The notes: generated from the letters alone by a model not told the origin. 64,000 nt of DNA from Annulohypoxylon bovei var. microspora (GCA_022836615.1 MU405322.1:1-64000), one strand, 5' to 3'. Positions 12,306 through 24,500 are shown, numbered from the stretch's first letter. Program-made: numbers and translations.

Positions 12306-13433
12306 TCAGTATCTCGACTTCCCCTTGCGCGTAGTAGGCCCCTTGGTGCCCATCAGCTTCGACGCGATCATGCTGCTGATGGTGTTCTCGGCGAAGCCCT
12401 TGACGCCGCTAGACTTGGCGCGGCGCGGGTCCTTGTCGATGAAGGCATCGATGGCGGCGGCGCCCAGCGCGGCCGTGGCCACCTTGGCGCCCTTCTCGCC
12501 CGTCCAGCTGCCGGGCTCCTTGCGCAGGCGGAAGGCCGTCAGCCCGCCCGCCTCGAGCGCCGCGCGCGCCGCCATCTGCCACCGGTCCGCCGCCGCCGAG
12601 TCCGGGTATTTGGCCGAGCTGGACCGCGGCTGCGACTTGGCCCGGTACGTCGAGGATGTGGACTTCGCGGTGCGGCTGCGGTGGCGCCGGGGCGGCGGCG
12701 ACGGGCTGTACGCGGGAGAGCTGGCGCGCGAGCGCCGGTGCCGCCGCCCGCGGTCGCGGCCGTAGTCTGAGTCGTCGCTTACGGAGGGCGATCTGTGTCT
12801 CCGGTGCCGCGGGGGAGCGTCGCTGTATGCTCTTGTGCGTCTCATCGGCGGTTCGGGGGAGGGGCTGGGGGAGTGCCGGCGGTGGTGGTGGCGGTGCCTT
12901 GGTTCTGGATCGTGGACGGAACTGCGGTGTACGCGATCGCGACTTTCAGAGCGGCCGCGGTCGCCTGAGCCTCCTTGTGTCGCGGCGTATAATGCTGCTG
13001 CTTCGCTGAGGAACTTTAGGCCTGACTGGCCAATGGATTTGGTGCGTTTGACGGCGGGTCGGTCGATGAAGTTTTGGTGTTTGGGTGGAGATTCTTTCTT
13101 GCTGTTTCGAGGTGGGGAGTTGTGTCGGGAAGCTTTGGGCGGAGATCGTCTATCGGGTTTTGATGGCTGGGTATATGTTCTCTCATGTCTAGGACGTCGT
13201 GGAGGACTGGTAGTTCTAGAATCTCTCCTGGATTGGGTTGGTCGCAAATGAGGCTCTCGATCTGAAGATCGAGGATGGCGGGGCTTATTAGATGCCACAG
13301 ACGCTTCTTCGGTGCCGACGTATTCGTAACCAGCGTTTCCGATAGGCGAGGTTGAATGGCGGTAGGGGTCGTCAAAGACGTATGGATCGTCGTCGTCGTA
13401 CCGATTATGACGATTTCTCGATCGAGATGCCAT
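12306..13433 (-). CDS. Disordered Arg/Ser-rich protein with a conserved C-terminal helical block
   Basis: Single-exon frame of 375 aa; the start is placed at the ATG in context caccATGG. An in-frame upstream extension has no ATG. Residues 1-270 are low complexity, rich in Arg, Ser, Pro and His with many RRH, RSR and SPSP words, so probably unstructured and phosphorylated. Two islands look conserved: LKFLSEAAALYAATQ, and a C-terminal block DRWQMAARAALEAGG ... GEKGAKVATAALGAAAIDAFIDKD. Similar Ala/Gly-rich helices occur in fungal proteins described only as DUF3824-like; I recall no function. High local G+C explains the long antisense open frames here, which are shadows. Confidence 0.7.
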   Translation of the reverse strand: MASRSRNRHNRYDDDDPYVFDDPYRHSTSPIGNAGYEYVGTEEASVASNKPRHPRSSDREPHLRPTQSRRDSRTTSPPRRPRHERTYTQPSKPDRRSPPKASRHNSPPRNSKKESPPKHQNFIDRPAVKRTKSIGQSGLKFLSEAAALYAATQGGSGDRGRSESRDRVHRSSVHDPEPRHRHHHRRHSPSPSPEPPMRRTRAYSDAPPRHRRHRSPSVSDDSDYGRDRGRRHRRSRASSPAYSPSPPPRRHRSRTAKSTSSTYRAKSQPRSSSAKYPDSAAADRWQMAARAALEAGGLTAFRLRKEPGSWTGEKGAKVATAALGAAAIDAFIDKDPRRAKSSGVKGFAENTISSMIASKLMGTKGPTTRKGKSRY

Positions 13434-16045
13434 GGTGCGCAGCGGTTTGAGTATCACAAATGATTTGTGCTTCCCAGTTTTGCCAGTGTGATTTCAGTAT
13501 TTTAGTCGATAGATCCTTGCTTCGAAAGAGAGAAGGGTGTGCAAGCAAGCCACAAGTGCAAAGTACTGCAGCGCGACTTTTAAAGACGCAGTCGAGGATG
13601 CACAGGCCGATTAGTATGACGGTTGGAGTGCTCTAGAAGGCAACAGGTAGGGACCTATCATGTAAAAAGCTGCGCCTCGACGTATGTTATGCATCTAGTA
13701 ACGTCTATCGATTGGGGGTCTTTCTCGGAATGTCCCACTGCTTGTTAGGCTCGCTGTCAGAATTAGAATTCAGCGGTGTAGCGAATAGCTGTTGTGGACA
13801 TCGAAGAGGTGATGTCAACGGGGATTACGTCCCTTTAGTTATTGCAGGGGGGCAGGATGGGGAGGATGGGCTAAGTGGGTTGTGATGGGATGGGAGGCCT
13901 ACATACACGCACGCATATTACATTTACTTTGGCTGCTCAGCTCAGGTGGTAAGCTACTGGCTCATACATCCTACATAGACGCCTCTATGCGTCCAGCTAA
14001 CAGATCGGTTTAACGCTTGAGACAAACCGTCGCCACTTTAATAATCGATAGACGGTGGATGATGTATCCCCGCATGATTTCATAGTGTTCCTCTGCATGT
14101 GCCAACGCAGCAGTCAGATCGTGAGGTATGTTCTCTCTTGGCCATTAAGAAACTGGACTAAAAAAGGCGAATTCACTCTCACTTGAGCCAGCCACGAGAG
14201 GAAAATTGAAGCTTGAAGCTTGAAGCTCGAAGCTCAGAAAGGTAAATAGGTACTAATAGAAGTCCCGTTAAATATTAACGAGCAAGGAAAGACGACCTAG
14301 CCTAGAACTCGGGAGTGCCTCGCCCGCGAGCTGGTCTCTTTCGGGAACTTGCGGCGGGAACCGGCGCTAGACTCGATCGAAGCGAACGACATCTAGCATC
14401 GGGGTTTTATTGCTTAGATCTGGCATTTTACATGACACTCGGCAGCTGATGCTCGTCACGACGATGAGATCACACAACGTGCTATAATATCTCGTGACCG
14501 TGACGGTGGTCGTGACCGTTATAAGACGTGACGATAAGAAGGCGGGTCACGATTATTTCCGACTTGCGCATTTATTCTCCTCGGCAAATTTCTGTCGATT
14601 TTATGTCGTAAGAATTGGTGGGAACTTCAATGATGGATGAGGCCGCAGATTGGCAAGTGGATCACACCGAAATGCTTATGTAAGTAAGAACCCCCACTAA
14701 GCTTCGCTTAATAGTTCATGCGGTCCCGGTATTACGTTACCTAACGGTGTGCGTTGTGGTCAATGCACCTCGATTACTAACCACAGCTTGGTGTGTCGTC
14801 TGAGTTCAACTCAGTTCTGACAGCTCGCATTGACAACTCAGAGAAGCTACATTTCAATAAGAACCTCATTCGGCTATTTCAAGCGATAGTCACTCTTGTC
14901 TAATTGAAACCATTCGCAGGGATTGACATAGCTTCCCTAACGTGTTTTTAAAGTTCTGTGACGCTGCTGAAAAGGCATCTAGGTTGATAGAAAGCTGAAG
15001 ATTGACAAAAACATATCAACGGCTGGCGTCATCTTATGTTACGACCTTCCATCACACCAGTTGAGCGAAAAGGAAAGTCGGTATCTACTATACCTAGCTA
15101 TGTTCAGTTTCTCATGATCCACCCGATCACCACTCAGTGTATGGAATAGATTTCTCCAGACACCCAATCCGGATTCAATGATACGATCGCTTTTTCAAAC
15201 CATCGGACTCGGGATACTTCCCCAGCTCGAAAATTTTAATAGGTAGCTTTACGCTATAATTAGTAACCTATAACTCCCCGCAATATACGGCTGGATAGAG
15301 GTGTGGTGCCAAGTGCGGATGAAAAGCTAATGCAGCAGTGCCGGCCCTCCGGTTAATTTGACCGCAGTTTAATATCAACCTGTAACCTTTTTTTCCTTCT
15401 AGAACATCACCCAACTAGCAATTTCAACTGAGTCGAACGATAGGAAGTCTGACACGATGCCGGGGTCAATTCCACTAGCCGTTCAATACGGAATTGTCTG
15501 TCGATCTGAAGTTGTCAGCAGTCAAACCAGATGGTCGTATTCCACATCGTGGCTAAGATCTGACATATCCAGACTTTGTTCCTTGTTGCTATGGCCATGT
15601 ATGCAGGAACGAATGGTCAGAGCTACGGCAGGATGGCACTTTTCGTCGCAGCATGATTCCTTGCTTAGCTAAGGATGCGGCTAATAGCCTACCTTTGCCC
15701 GGTTAGGATAATTTCGATGTTGTGGTGTCTGCTCCAGCATACTCTTTCAAGCCCCAGATTTCGGTGCGAATCTGACCACATGGAGTAATAAGTCTGTCTC
15801 CGATCGAGAGTGCGTTTGCAGTCTTAGCAGCTGCCAAGCTTTATAAGTTCGTATTGCCTACTTCGCCATGGTGGGTAGCTCGCTGGAAGGGAATTGAGAA
15901 GACAAGCGTCCCATACGACTTTGCGAAGCTGAGATACTATGCTTCGGACTACATAAAGAGCTCGCCGACCACAGTCTTCTTTCTCGTCACCCCATCTCTC
16001 AATAGACTCGTGCACAAACAAGTGTTATTAAACCAGACCTTTACA
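13434..16045. other. Long spacer without a recognisable gene
   Basis: About 2.6 kb. It holds a short tandem array of GAAGCTT/GAAGCTC units at about 14207-14235 and a repeat of CGTGACCGT units at about 14490-14520. Short open frames near 15457 and 15854 show no family features. The right end is the promoter of the small secreted gene. Confidence 0.4.
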
Positions 16046-16607
16046 ATGCTCTTCAACGTCGTTTCTCTTCTAGCCCTCGGGGTTGTAGCCGCTGCTCTTC
16101 CCTCCGAGAAGATCTGCCCTCACACTAAATGCTTCGACGCAGTTAACAAGTGTGGTTAGTTGATTTCTCCAATAACAATCCCCGTACCTCTGAGCCAAGA
16201 AGCGGAAATTTTAACCCTCCTATAGGTATTAAATATGGTAGATGCTACGACATGTGCTCCCAGGAGATGCCCCCACCTCCACCTTGCCCAGGGGATTCGT
16301 CGTCGGCGACACCAATCCCAACGACTACTTCGCCCACCACAATCACTTCAATCCCCACGACCACGCTAGTCCCTACTACTATAACGTCGGCCTCCGCTTG
16401 CACTAGCACAGGCACTGCCTGCGTAGACTATCTCAGAACTTGCGGATCGCCACCTACTGCTATCCTAACCTTTGGCGGGTAAGTATCGCGCTATTCTCGT
16501 ACGTGGGCAAAGACTGGTTTGGCTAACAACAGGGAAGATGCTTCCCGGCTTGTGGTCCCACTCCCACCTATTCACCTCCGTCATGCCCCGAGCCAACAAC
16601 CGTCTGA
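16046..16607 (+). CDS. Small secreted cysteine-rich protein, last junction broken or unresolved
   Basis: Starts MLFNVVSLLALGVVAAALPSEK, a clear signal peptide. Exons 16046..16154 and 16226..16478 join in phase at GTTAGT/CTATAG. The mature part has one Cys module, CFDAVNKCG-IKYGRCYDMC, then a Thr/Pro linker, then a second module starting ACVDYLRTCG. The second module should end with GRCFPACGPTPT, which is encoded from 16533, just after a good intron (GTAAGT at 16479, GCTAAC, AACAG). But exon 2 ends in phase 2 and exon 3 needs phase 0, so the conserved frame is lost by one base. Read strictly, the frame ends at 16629 with no Cys match. This is either a frameshift allele, a base error, or an unseen small intron. 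Possible effector or wall-associated protein; function not recognised. Confidence 0.6.
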
Positions 16608-17475
16608 TTTTCTACTTATTACCTACTGAAGCGGCGCACCGTCTGAAAGAAGACGGGAAAAGTTCACGAAGGGATGAGTAAATGAGTAGGCTGGACAAGA
16701 GCTTCTGGCGCTAACATTTCTTGAGGGCTGACACATAGCAACCCTTGTGGATATTGTGGCACTGCTCGCTCGACTCTAGATGCTCATGTAATTTAGATCT
16801 CATGTTTGGCCAACCGGTTTTTGTTCAGAACCTACTGAGGTTGTATTCTGCATTTTTGAGTACTTGAATGGTTGATTGTTGGTTTTCGAGAAGCATGATT
16901 CCGAAAAGTTAGTTCCAATGTTAAAAACACAATTGGTCCGGTTTACCAAAATATACACTATTTGCTATTATTCAGTTGGCCAAATCCCGTGACACTCACC
17001 ACAAGAAGTGCATTATCTAGGTTGGAAGAGAGCAGTCTCATGTGGAACACGGGATTATACCTAGTTTACATCAACATCCGCGGAATATTGAGCTGACTCA
17101 AGTGCAAAGCTTAGATAGACAAACCAGTTTTACTCATCCTCCAGGGTTATAGGGGTTATAAGCCATTTTACATGAGTCACTCTCACAGATTGCAGGAAAA
17201 GTTTACGCGTACTTCTAAGAAGGCACAGCTTGCTTTTAGGCATCATATATACAGCTTCTTCTATTCGCTATAAACATAGATCGACATATCTACACCAGCG
17301 GGTACGCCAGCCCCGACGCGCAGCAGCAGCGCGCGGAACGCCGAAGACGGGAAAGGGACAAAAGATCCAGCTTTAAGCGTTCATGATATACGCAGGCCAT
17401 ACATCATCCCCCACCCGTCGTAACCATAACGAGAACTCAAAAAGACGGAAGAAAACAAGTTGGGGTATATTGGAA
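16608..17475. other. Spacer between convergent genes
   Basis: 3' sides of the secreted gene and the HsbA-type gene. No coding or repeat signal stands out. Confidence 0.4.
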
Positions 17476-18417
17476 TCACATGAACAGAACGGCTGCGATG
17501 GCAGCGACGAAGCCCATCGAGCCGGATGCGGCGCCGTGGGCCACGGCGCCGGCTGTGACGATGGACTGCGACGGGGAGGCCGTGGTCGATAGCACGCCGG
17601 TGCCGGTGGGGAAGACGGTCGTCGAGTTTGTTCCGAAGATCGGGGTCGGCGTGCTGGCGGTCGTGACAACAACCGCCGACGAGGTGCTGGCCGGGGAGCA
17701 CGCGCACGGCGCCGTCACAGTCACGGTGACCGCGCTGTTGGTGGCGACCTCCTTGGCAGTGTCTAAGCCGACCACTGCCTCCGAAGAAGACGACCTAGCC
17801 TGGACAGCATCGGCCGTAGCAGTAGACAAGACAGCAGCGCTGCTCGCAGAGGCGGCGTCCGTGCACTTGTCAGAGGCGAACTCGGCCGACAGGCTCGTCA
17901 GGGCGTCGACGATCTTGTCGGCGAGGTCCTGCGCGAGGCTCTGCGCGGCCGAGGGGACCTGCGCGACGACGCTGTCGACGAGGGACTTCGCCGCCGTGCC
18001 CGCGCTCTGGATCGCGCTGCCGATCGAGGTGCACGCCGCCGCCTGCTCGAACTGCTTCTTCTTCGCCTCGACGTCCTGGACTAGCGTCGAGGCTACCGTG
18101 CCTAGCGGCGTTACTACGTCCTGCAGGCCCAGGGCGTCGGTCAGGGAGAGCGAGCCGCTGCCGCTGGCGAGGCTGGAGGCGCCGGACGTGAGCGCCGAGA
18201 CGAGGGCCTGGGCGTCGGTCTCTACGCCGCTGAGGTCCGCCCCGTCGAAGGACTTGACGGACGTGTCGAGCTGGGCGATGGCGGCGGAGACCTGGGCGAC
18301 GACCGAGGTCACGCTCGCGAGGTCTCGCCGGACTTTGGTTGGGGGTTGGGCCGGTACCAGGTCCGCCGATACACCGGCGACGGTGAGGGCCAAGGTAATG
18401 AAAGTTGAGGTCTTCAT
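17476..18417 (-). CDS. HsbA / cell-wall galactomannoprotein family, GPI-anchored
   Basis: Single exon, 313 aa. Signal peptide at residues 1-18 (cleavage after GVSA). Residues about 30-195 follow the hydrophobic-surface-binding protein A pattern (PF12296): DLASVTSVVAQVSAAIAQLD, a helical repeat of LT.ALGL..VV.PL..V...L, then KKKQFEQAAACTSIG and VPSAAQSLAQDLADKI. The C-terminal third is a Ser/Thr/Ala stretch fit for O-mannosylation, ending in AAIAAVLFM after a small-residue site, a GPI-attachment signal. The family includes A. oryzae HsbA, which recruits cutinase to hydrophobic surfaces, and the Mp1-type antigens. This copy is probably held at the wall or plasma membrane. The antisense frame over it is a G+C shadow. 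Confidence 0.85.
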   Translation of the reverse strand: MKTSTFITLALTVAGVSADLVPAQPPTKVRRDLASVTSVVAQVSAAIAQLDTSVKSFDGADLSGVETDAQALVSALTSGASSLASGSGSLSLTDALGLQDVVTPLGTVASTLVQDVEAKKKQFEQAAACTSIGSAIQSAGTAAKSLVDSVVAQVPSAAQSLAQDLADKIVDALTSLSAEFASDKCTDAASASSAAVLSTATADAVQARSSSSEAVVGLDTAKEVATNSAVTVTVTAPCACSPASTSSAVVVTTASTPTPIFGTNSTTVFPTGTGVLSTTASPSQSIVTAGAVAHGAASGSMGFVAAIAAVLFM

Positions 18418-20171
18418 GTTTGCGGTGAAGAATGGAGTGTGATGTGAAAAGAACGATCGCGGATCTCTAATGAATGGAAGACTGTGTAATCAAGTGATCA
18501 CGAGTGACTGTCAACAAGTGGTAGTGATGGAAAAGAATGAGCCCAGGAAATGCTAGCCCAACTAGGCTCACGCCGTCCTCGAGGCTGGCCGTCTTGGTAT
18601 TATATACGGCCTGGATGAGGAGAAGGGGGAAGGGGGGCCAAGGTGTGTTTGGTGTCGAATGCTGAGCCGCCCCCCATGTAAACTAGGTAGGCTTGCGTAG
18701 GGCACGGCATATCCAACCGGACCCCTGCTTAAAATGTCTATTAAGGACCCTGACGACGACGAGCTAGGTCACGAACGTAACGCACACATTGGCCGGCATA
18801 ATTCGGATCTTAGTCAACTTGACGTCAAGTGCGCTGGGCGTCACGGCACCTATGTCGTGCGACAGGTCGAATGGAAAACTCCCGGACGTGCTGATCTGGG
18901 GAAGACGATCTTGACTGGACTGACAGACGTTTCCGAAAGCTTGGCAGAGGTTATTAAGGATAAGAGTAATGGATAGAAAACAAAGTTTCTGGCCTTGATC
19001 GGCGCTGGCCGATCTGTAACGCCACGGGCGCCCAGATAGGACGAACAGGACGAACCCTACGACGCTTATCCTGGTTCTTGCTTGGTGTATTGCGTCTGCA
19101 TGGAGCCAAAAATACTCACATAGCGTGCGGAAGGATTCCCGTCGTAGATAGTTCACCCCCTGAAATAATGTTAGTACGCTTTTCTGAAACTACCGATTTA
19201 CACTAGGGTATAGAAGTTTCGAGCAGGGCTTTAATACGTATTATCGAAACATATATAATTTTTATGTTTTTTCATACAAGATCTTAAAGATACAATTAAT
19301 ATTCTCTAACATATAAAAAAAAGTATTTGTTTTAACGATAAGATCTCGTTACTTTATTTAGGGTTGAAACCTGGTATAATACTTCTATAACAAGCATTAA
19401 TAAAGTACCGAAACAGGTTCGTACTAACATTATTACAGGGGGCCGACTATATCCCTCGTGCTCTAGCGCAGCGTACTAACTACTTGCGGATTTCGTACTA
19501 TTGTCCGCCCTAAATCAGCCGCCTCTTCAACAATCGCAAGTTTACGCAAGCCACATCGCGCCGACCATCTGCACACAACAAAGACAACAAATGACTCATT
19601 CAACAAATAAATTATTCGACGCCAATCCAATGGAAACTATGAAGATCTGCTGTCCGTCATCTCATATCCCATCCCGTAGAAATCCAGAATCAAGGAACAG
19701 ATGTTTAAATGCATGAAAGATGCCATTATCTTGAAACGTCACCCGTTTGGGCTCGAAAATCCTTATTACCTCCCATCCAGCCAACGGCGGGGGCGTGGGG
19801 CTGAGCTTTGGGGCCTGGCCATAGGATGGGATGAGGCCCCGCGCACGGAATAGGAAGTCCTAGGATGAAAAGAGTATCACAAGCCTCGTTGATGATGAAT
19901 CCGGCCAGCTTTGCTTAAATCTAGTCGGTCCGTAGAGAATTTTCGGGAGAGCCGTGATGATATAAATAGAGGCAATTATATAAAACTTGTACATAGGTTG
20001 TAGCGTCCGATGCTAACTTGAAGGATCGCCTCGCCTAAACCTCCGATTGAGAAAAACAAGAAAAGCCCTTGAAAAATTGCCCATTTCGTAAATCGTAGAT
20101 TCGTAACTGCCACCCCACACTCGGAATGGCTTCAAGCAAATGAATACCTAAACCTAATAGCATCGCCTGTC
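18418..20171. other. Spacer holding an AT-rich MITE
   Basis: Left end is the promoter of the HsbA-type gene. The middle is the MITE described separately. Short open frames at 18734 and 19501 have no supporting features. Confidence 0.4.
19156..19442. mobile_element. 287-bp AT-rich MITE
   Basis: The left end CCCCCTGAAATAATGTTAG (continuing TACG) and the reverse complement of the right end agree at 22 of the first 23 bases. Weaker inverted similarity runs to about 60 bp, including TATAGAAGT on both arms. The inside is strongly A+T-rich and codes for nothing. No convincing target-site duplication flanks it, so the superfamily is not assigned. Confidence 0.75.
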
Positions 20172-21059
20172 TCATGGAAGTCTCTCGCCCTTCCTCGTCG
20201 CCTTCGCGACTTCGGACTGCGTCGTATCTTCGGCGTACCGCCTATACGCAGCGATATACTGCTCATCGTCGCTCCAAGTATCCTGCACACTCTGCCGGGC
20301 CGTAATAGCATCGAACCACATCCTCCACCTCGCCCAGATCTCCTCATCACCGCCAGCCTGGCCCTCAGCCGGAATGCCCAACCCGCCCGGCTTGTAGTGA
20401 TCGATGAGGAAAAGGCGCTTCGCCCAAGGCGCCAGCATGACATCCACAAGCGTGAACCTGTCCCCCAGAAACCACGGCCCGTCCCCGTCACCACTCTCCA
20501 GCATCTCGCGCACCAGTGTCTTGATATGCCCCAAGAAATTGGCCCGCGCCTCCTCGATGCTGTACTCCTTCTCGGGCGTATGCTGTATGAAGCGGTAAAA
20601 GCCCGGTACGATCTTGTTGCCGACATGGTCGCTCCAGAGCCTGCACCTGGCGCGCTCGTACGCGTCCTCGGGAAGCAAACCCGGGCCGTGCTCCGCCACG
20701 TCGTCGTACGCCTCGTCCAGGTACTCGCAGATAACCGCGCTCTCGTACAGCGGTCTCCTCTTCGTCCCCTCCTTCCCCTCCCCATTCTCCTTGCTAGAGA
20801 GGGCTACCGGCACGCCCAGCGTCGGCACCAGCCCGCGCGGGTTCAGGGCCAGGAACTCGGGCGCCTTGGCGTACGGGTTGATCTCGACGTACTGGTACGG
20901 GATGCGCTTCTCGTGCAGCACGACCCAGGCCCGCTGCACGAACGGGCAGAACCAGCCCCCGTACAGCTTGAGCGGGTGCTCGGACGAGTGCGCGCTGGCG
21001 AGTTGGGCTGCGGCGCCGGTGGTGTGGGCTGGGAGCTCCGTGGTGTCTACTGATGCCAT
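20172..21059 (-). CDS. Omega-type glutathione S-transferase
   Basis: Single exon, 295 aa, cytosolic. The thioredoxin-like N-terminal domain has the omega-class active site WFCPF with the catalytic Cys at residue 38. NPRGLVPTL gives the cis-Pro and the glutathione site, and YESAVICEYLDEAY the ES(A/T) contact. The all-helical C-terminal domain follows, with WFLGDRFTLVDVMLAPWAKRL (N-capping box region). Omega GSTs act mainly as glutathione-dependent thiol transferases and S-(phenacyl)glutathione reductases rather than conjugating enzymes. A short insertion rich in Lys, Glu and Gly sits between the cis-Pro and ES motifs. Its substrate cannot be read from sequence. Confidence 0.9.
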   Translation of the reverse strand: MASVDTTELPAHTTGAAAQLASAHSSEHPLKLYGGWFCPFVQRAWVVLHEKRIPYQYVEINPYAKAPEFLALNPRGLVPTLGVPVALSSKENGEGKEGTKRRPLYESAVICEYLDEAYDDVAEHGPGLLPEDAYERARCRLWSDHVGNKIVPGFYRFIQHTPEKEYSIEEARANFLGHIKTLVREMLESGDGDGPWFLGDRFTLVDVMLAPWAKRLFLIDHYKPGGLGIPAEGQAGGDEEIWARWRMWFDAITARQSVQDTWSDDEQYIAAYRRYAEDTTQSEVAKATRKGERLP

Positions 21060-21501
21060 GGTGCTTCTTTGGGGATGTCTAGGTAGATGGGGGCTTAAGG
21101 TGAGTCGAAGCGATTGGGGAGGAGTAATGAGGTTGTGAATAGTAGTGTATGCGGAGCGCTTGCTGAAAATTGATAAATACTGATTGCTTCTTCATTGAGT
21201 GGTCTGATATGAGAGGGTAAGTGCGAATGATAAGTGAATGTTACCAAACGATGACATCATAGGTTGGAGCGACGGTTGGAGACGGATATCGACTAACTTA
21301 CTAATCTATTAACCGTTAAGTTTAGGTATTCGTATAATCGAATACGTGGACTATATCTCTCTCAACATCTCTAATTCTCACTTGAATGCCTCAGTGCTTC
21401 ATACAAAATCGTACAACGATACAACGTCAAATCGGGTATCATCCGCTCAAGCCAAAACCCATATATCAAGGACCGCACCACACCAATTCCAGTACACAAT
21501 A
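21060..21501. other. Spacer between GST and hydrolase-CorA gene
   Basis: Holds the GST promoter and the 3' UTR of the next gene. Nothing else seen. Confidence 0.4.
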
Positions 21502-24500
21502 TTACATCGGATCCTCCGAATCGTACAAATGAGTCGGTCTCCTTTTTATCGTCTTGCGGTTCATCTCGGGGATCTTGTATTCGCGGTGCTTCTCCGACCT
21601 CACGTTCTCCCAGAAGTCGAAGCCGCGCTCGCGCCGGCGCGACTCCCGCGTCTGCTGCTCCAGCTTCTCCTGCCGTTCCTGCCGTTCCTGCCGCTGCGGG
21701 TCCTCGGACCCTATGTGCGTGACTTCGGACACCACCCGCTGCGCGCCGGATTTCGTGAACTCGTAGCTCTTTTTCACGATGCTTTGCGCGCGGCCGCTGT
21801 ACGCGGCTATGAGCGTCCCGCCGATGAGTACGGCTGACGCGGGTACTGCGGTCGTGTTAATTGGGCTCTTACCCTTAAGGGAACAAAATAGAGACGTACG
21901 TGAGATAAGACCAATGACACCGAGACTGACGAAATTGTCGTCGCCGCCGCCCCATTCCTTAGTGTTCATGCCAAACAGACTGGTGAAGAAGCTTAGAGGC
22001 AGGAAAAGCACGGTGAACGTCGTGAATATCATGACCGAGAGATTTTGCGAGCTGGCTAGCTCGGTTTGTCGTCGCGACCACCGCGCCTCGTCAACTTGCG
22101 CTTGGCGCTGCACCATCTCTTGCAGCTTCTCGTACTACGATCAGTTTATCAGCGGGTTTGCCTCGGTATCAAATTTCTAGAAGGAATGCTTACGTCTTTC
22201 TTAGTTGCATCCACGCGCTGGATCATGTCATGCACCGTTTTATGGTAGTCTAGGAGCCGCCTCAAGGCTTCTTCTAAGAATCCACGGCCATTCTCGGTAT
22301 ATGCGAGAAGCTCGGGTTTCTCGTAACTTTCTCTCATCTGTTTGATCGCCTCTTCTTGTTCTGAGAATAGGTTCTTCATCGTGGTGAGCTCATCGTCCAT
22401 ATCTCGAAGTTCGAGCAGCACAGATGTATGTTCACGATTATCCCGTTCAGCCCGTTCTAGTTCGCGCTTGTGCCGCTGCTTAATGCTCTCGGTGCGATTT
22501 TCCTCGGGATCGTCTGAGTCTGATTCCTGAGCTTTATCTCGGAACGTTTGCATTCGGAATCGCTTGAGTGACAAAGTCATCCTTTCAGTCTGCGAATGGT
22601 CAGCAAGCATCGATAGAGCTTAAGGTAATACATCACACGTACGAGTATTCCAAGAGCTTCTTCGAAAATGCGGAATATCTCGAGATTCGGATGAGACGTC
22701 CGGTCCATTAGTACCGTAACTGCATGTAAAGTTACGAAAGCCGCAAGATCCAGCGCATTCTCGCAGCGTCCGCTAAGGTCTCCGTTAAGTTCATTGTATA
22801 CGCTATTTCTTAGATCTGCCTGTTGGAACATCGGCCCTTCTGTCGGTTGAGACTCGCGTTTCGGAAAGAAAGTCATCAAGGTTGCTTTTGAAGAGAATGT
22901 TAGCGACAGTTACATGAAATTTGGTAATATTTTGTTGCAACTTACACTTATCCACAGCCCAAAGCCAAAGTTGGTCTACCATGAGAACATTTCCGTTCAG
23001 GAGATTTTCTTCCACATTCGATTCTCCTTCGTCTTTCTGGCTCGCTGCCTCTGAACTTTTGAACATTTTTGCGGCCGATGCTAACCGGCTGCTTGGCGAG
23101 AGGGCGCCCAGCGGTCCCTTGGTATCCCCCGAATGATACACATCCCACTTACGCATGAACGGGATCGGGAGCTTTTCTTTGGTTAACTTGTACAGCATCT
23201 GTTCGTCATCTCGCGCATAGGTTTCTCGAAGAGACGGATATCCGTATTGGTCCAGTGTTCTCCGCGTATTAAGAGGAGGATCGTGTCCGATGTACTCCCA
23301 GATCACCCGAGAGTCGAGCGAATCAAGTTCAGCGATATCCTTGGGGACGGGCCTTGCCCTACCGTGATCCATCCTTCTCTTAATGAGGTTCCGGCGTCGC
23401 ACGATGTTAAGGTAAGTATCATAATGCAGATACGGCAGATACAAATACAGATAAGTCGGACTTCCCCCGGGACTTGGGCTCCTCCCGGCCCTGACAGGCG
23501 ACGAAGGACGCAGAGAGCCTTTTGGAAGTGTCAGCTAAATTGCGAGTCCTTCACGCCAAATTAAGTATAGGGATAAAAATGTCTTACCGATCTCCGCAGG
23601 GACGAATGCACATCCAGGCTTCACGTACGAAGCATGGAGATTTGCGTGGCGACCTTGAACATGCTTATTGGCCCAATTTTCGTTGCTAAGGAGCTTAGCA
23701 TAATTCTGATTCTGAGTCTCGGACAATTTATCAAAAATTTTCTAAAGTCCAGTCAGCAAGGCCAAATACAGACATGATAGCGAAGATGATCCTTACCGTG
23801 ATCCAATGAGGGTTGTTAAACGGCAGATGTAGCCACATAAACTTCCTTCTGGATGCAACTGGCCGAGAGAAACCGGCGGTAATGTCTTGCAGTCCGGGAG
23901 AACGGCCGCGATGATACTTCTTCTCAGGGTCATATTCTTTTTCATTAGCGATTGAACCAGCAGGTTCGGTCCTTGATGATTGTAGTTGTTGAGCATGGTC
24001 GTTTGTATATGGAGAGATATCAGTTCCGTCGGGTTCCAATTTGGTTGTCCTAGCCGTCTCGCTACTTCCCCTACTTGGCGGAGGATGGGAGCCCGTTGTC
24101 GATGAACCAGGGACGGTTAAGCCGCGACCTCTTCGCGATGAGACGGCAGGTTCCGTTGCTGCGCCAGTGACAGGTGGTCGAGAAGCATGGCTTGTCACGA
24201 CGATCTCCGGCTGACCAGCCGCAGTTTCCGTCTCGGGACCATCTGGCGAGCTACTAGGCCGAACAGAACCTAAGATCTTCTGACCGAACTCCTGCATGTT
24301 GTTTAATATCCCCAGCGCGCCCGGTATCGGTGACGGGTTCGACAACGGACGTCGCGACGGGGGTACCATTTTATGCCGCCTAGCCGCCACAGTATTCAGC
24401 CTCTCTTGCAGGCATCTCTCGGGTCCTTTCTCCAGAAAGTCTTTTAACCTATGCTTCGAGATGTACAATCTAATATCCTGGCCGGATTCGCTATCAGGAT

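Noticed and set aside
12325..13251. Long plus-strand frames over the RS-rich gene
   Set aside because: They are antisense shadows of a high-G+C coding region; the minus-strand frame has the better start and conserved C-terminus.
14203..14236. GAAGCTT tandem units as a possible regulatory array or minisatellite
   Set aside because: Only about four short imperfect units; too small to claim more than a local slippage repeat.
17480..18442. 320-codon plus-strand frame over the HsbA-type gene
   Set aside because: The minus strand has signal peptide, HsbA domain and GPI tail in order; the plus frame is a mirror of its alanine-rich codons.
20397..21138. Plus-strand frames over the GST gene
   Set aside because: Antisense shadows; the GST active-site and domain motifs are on the minus strand.
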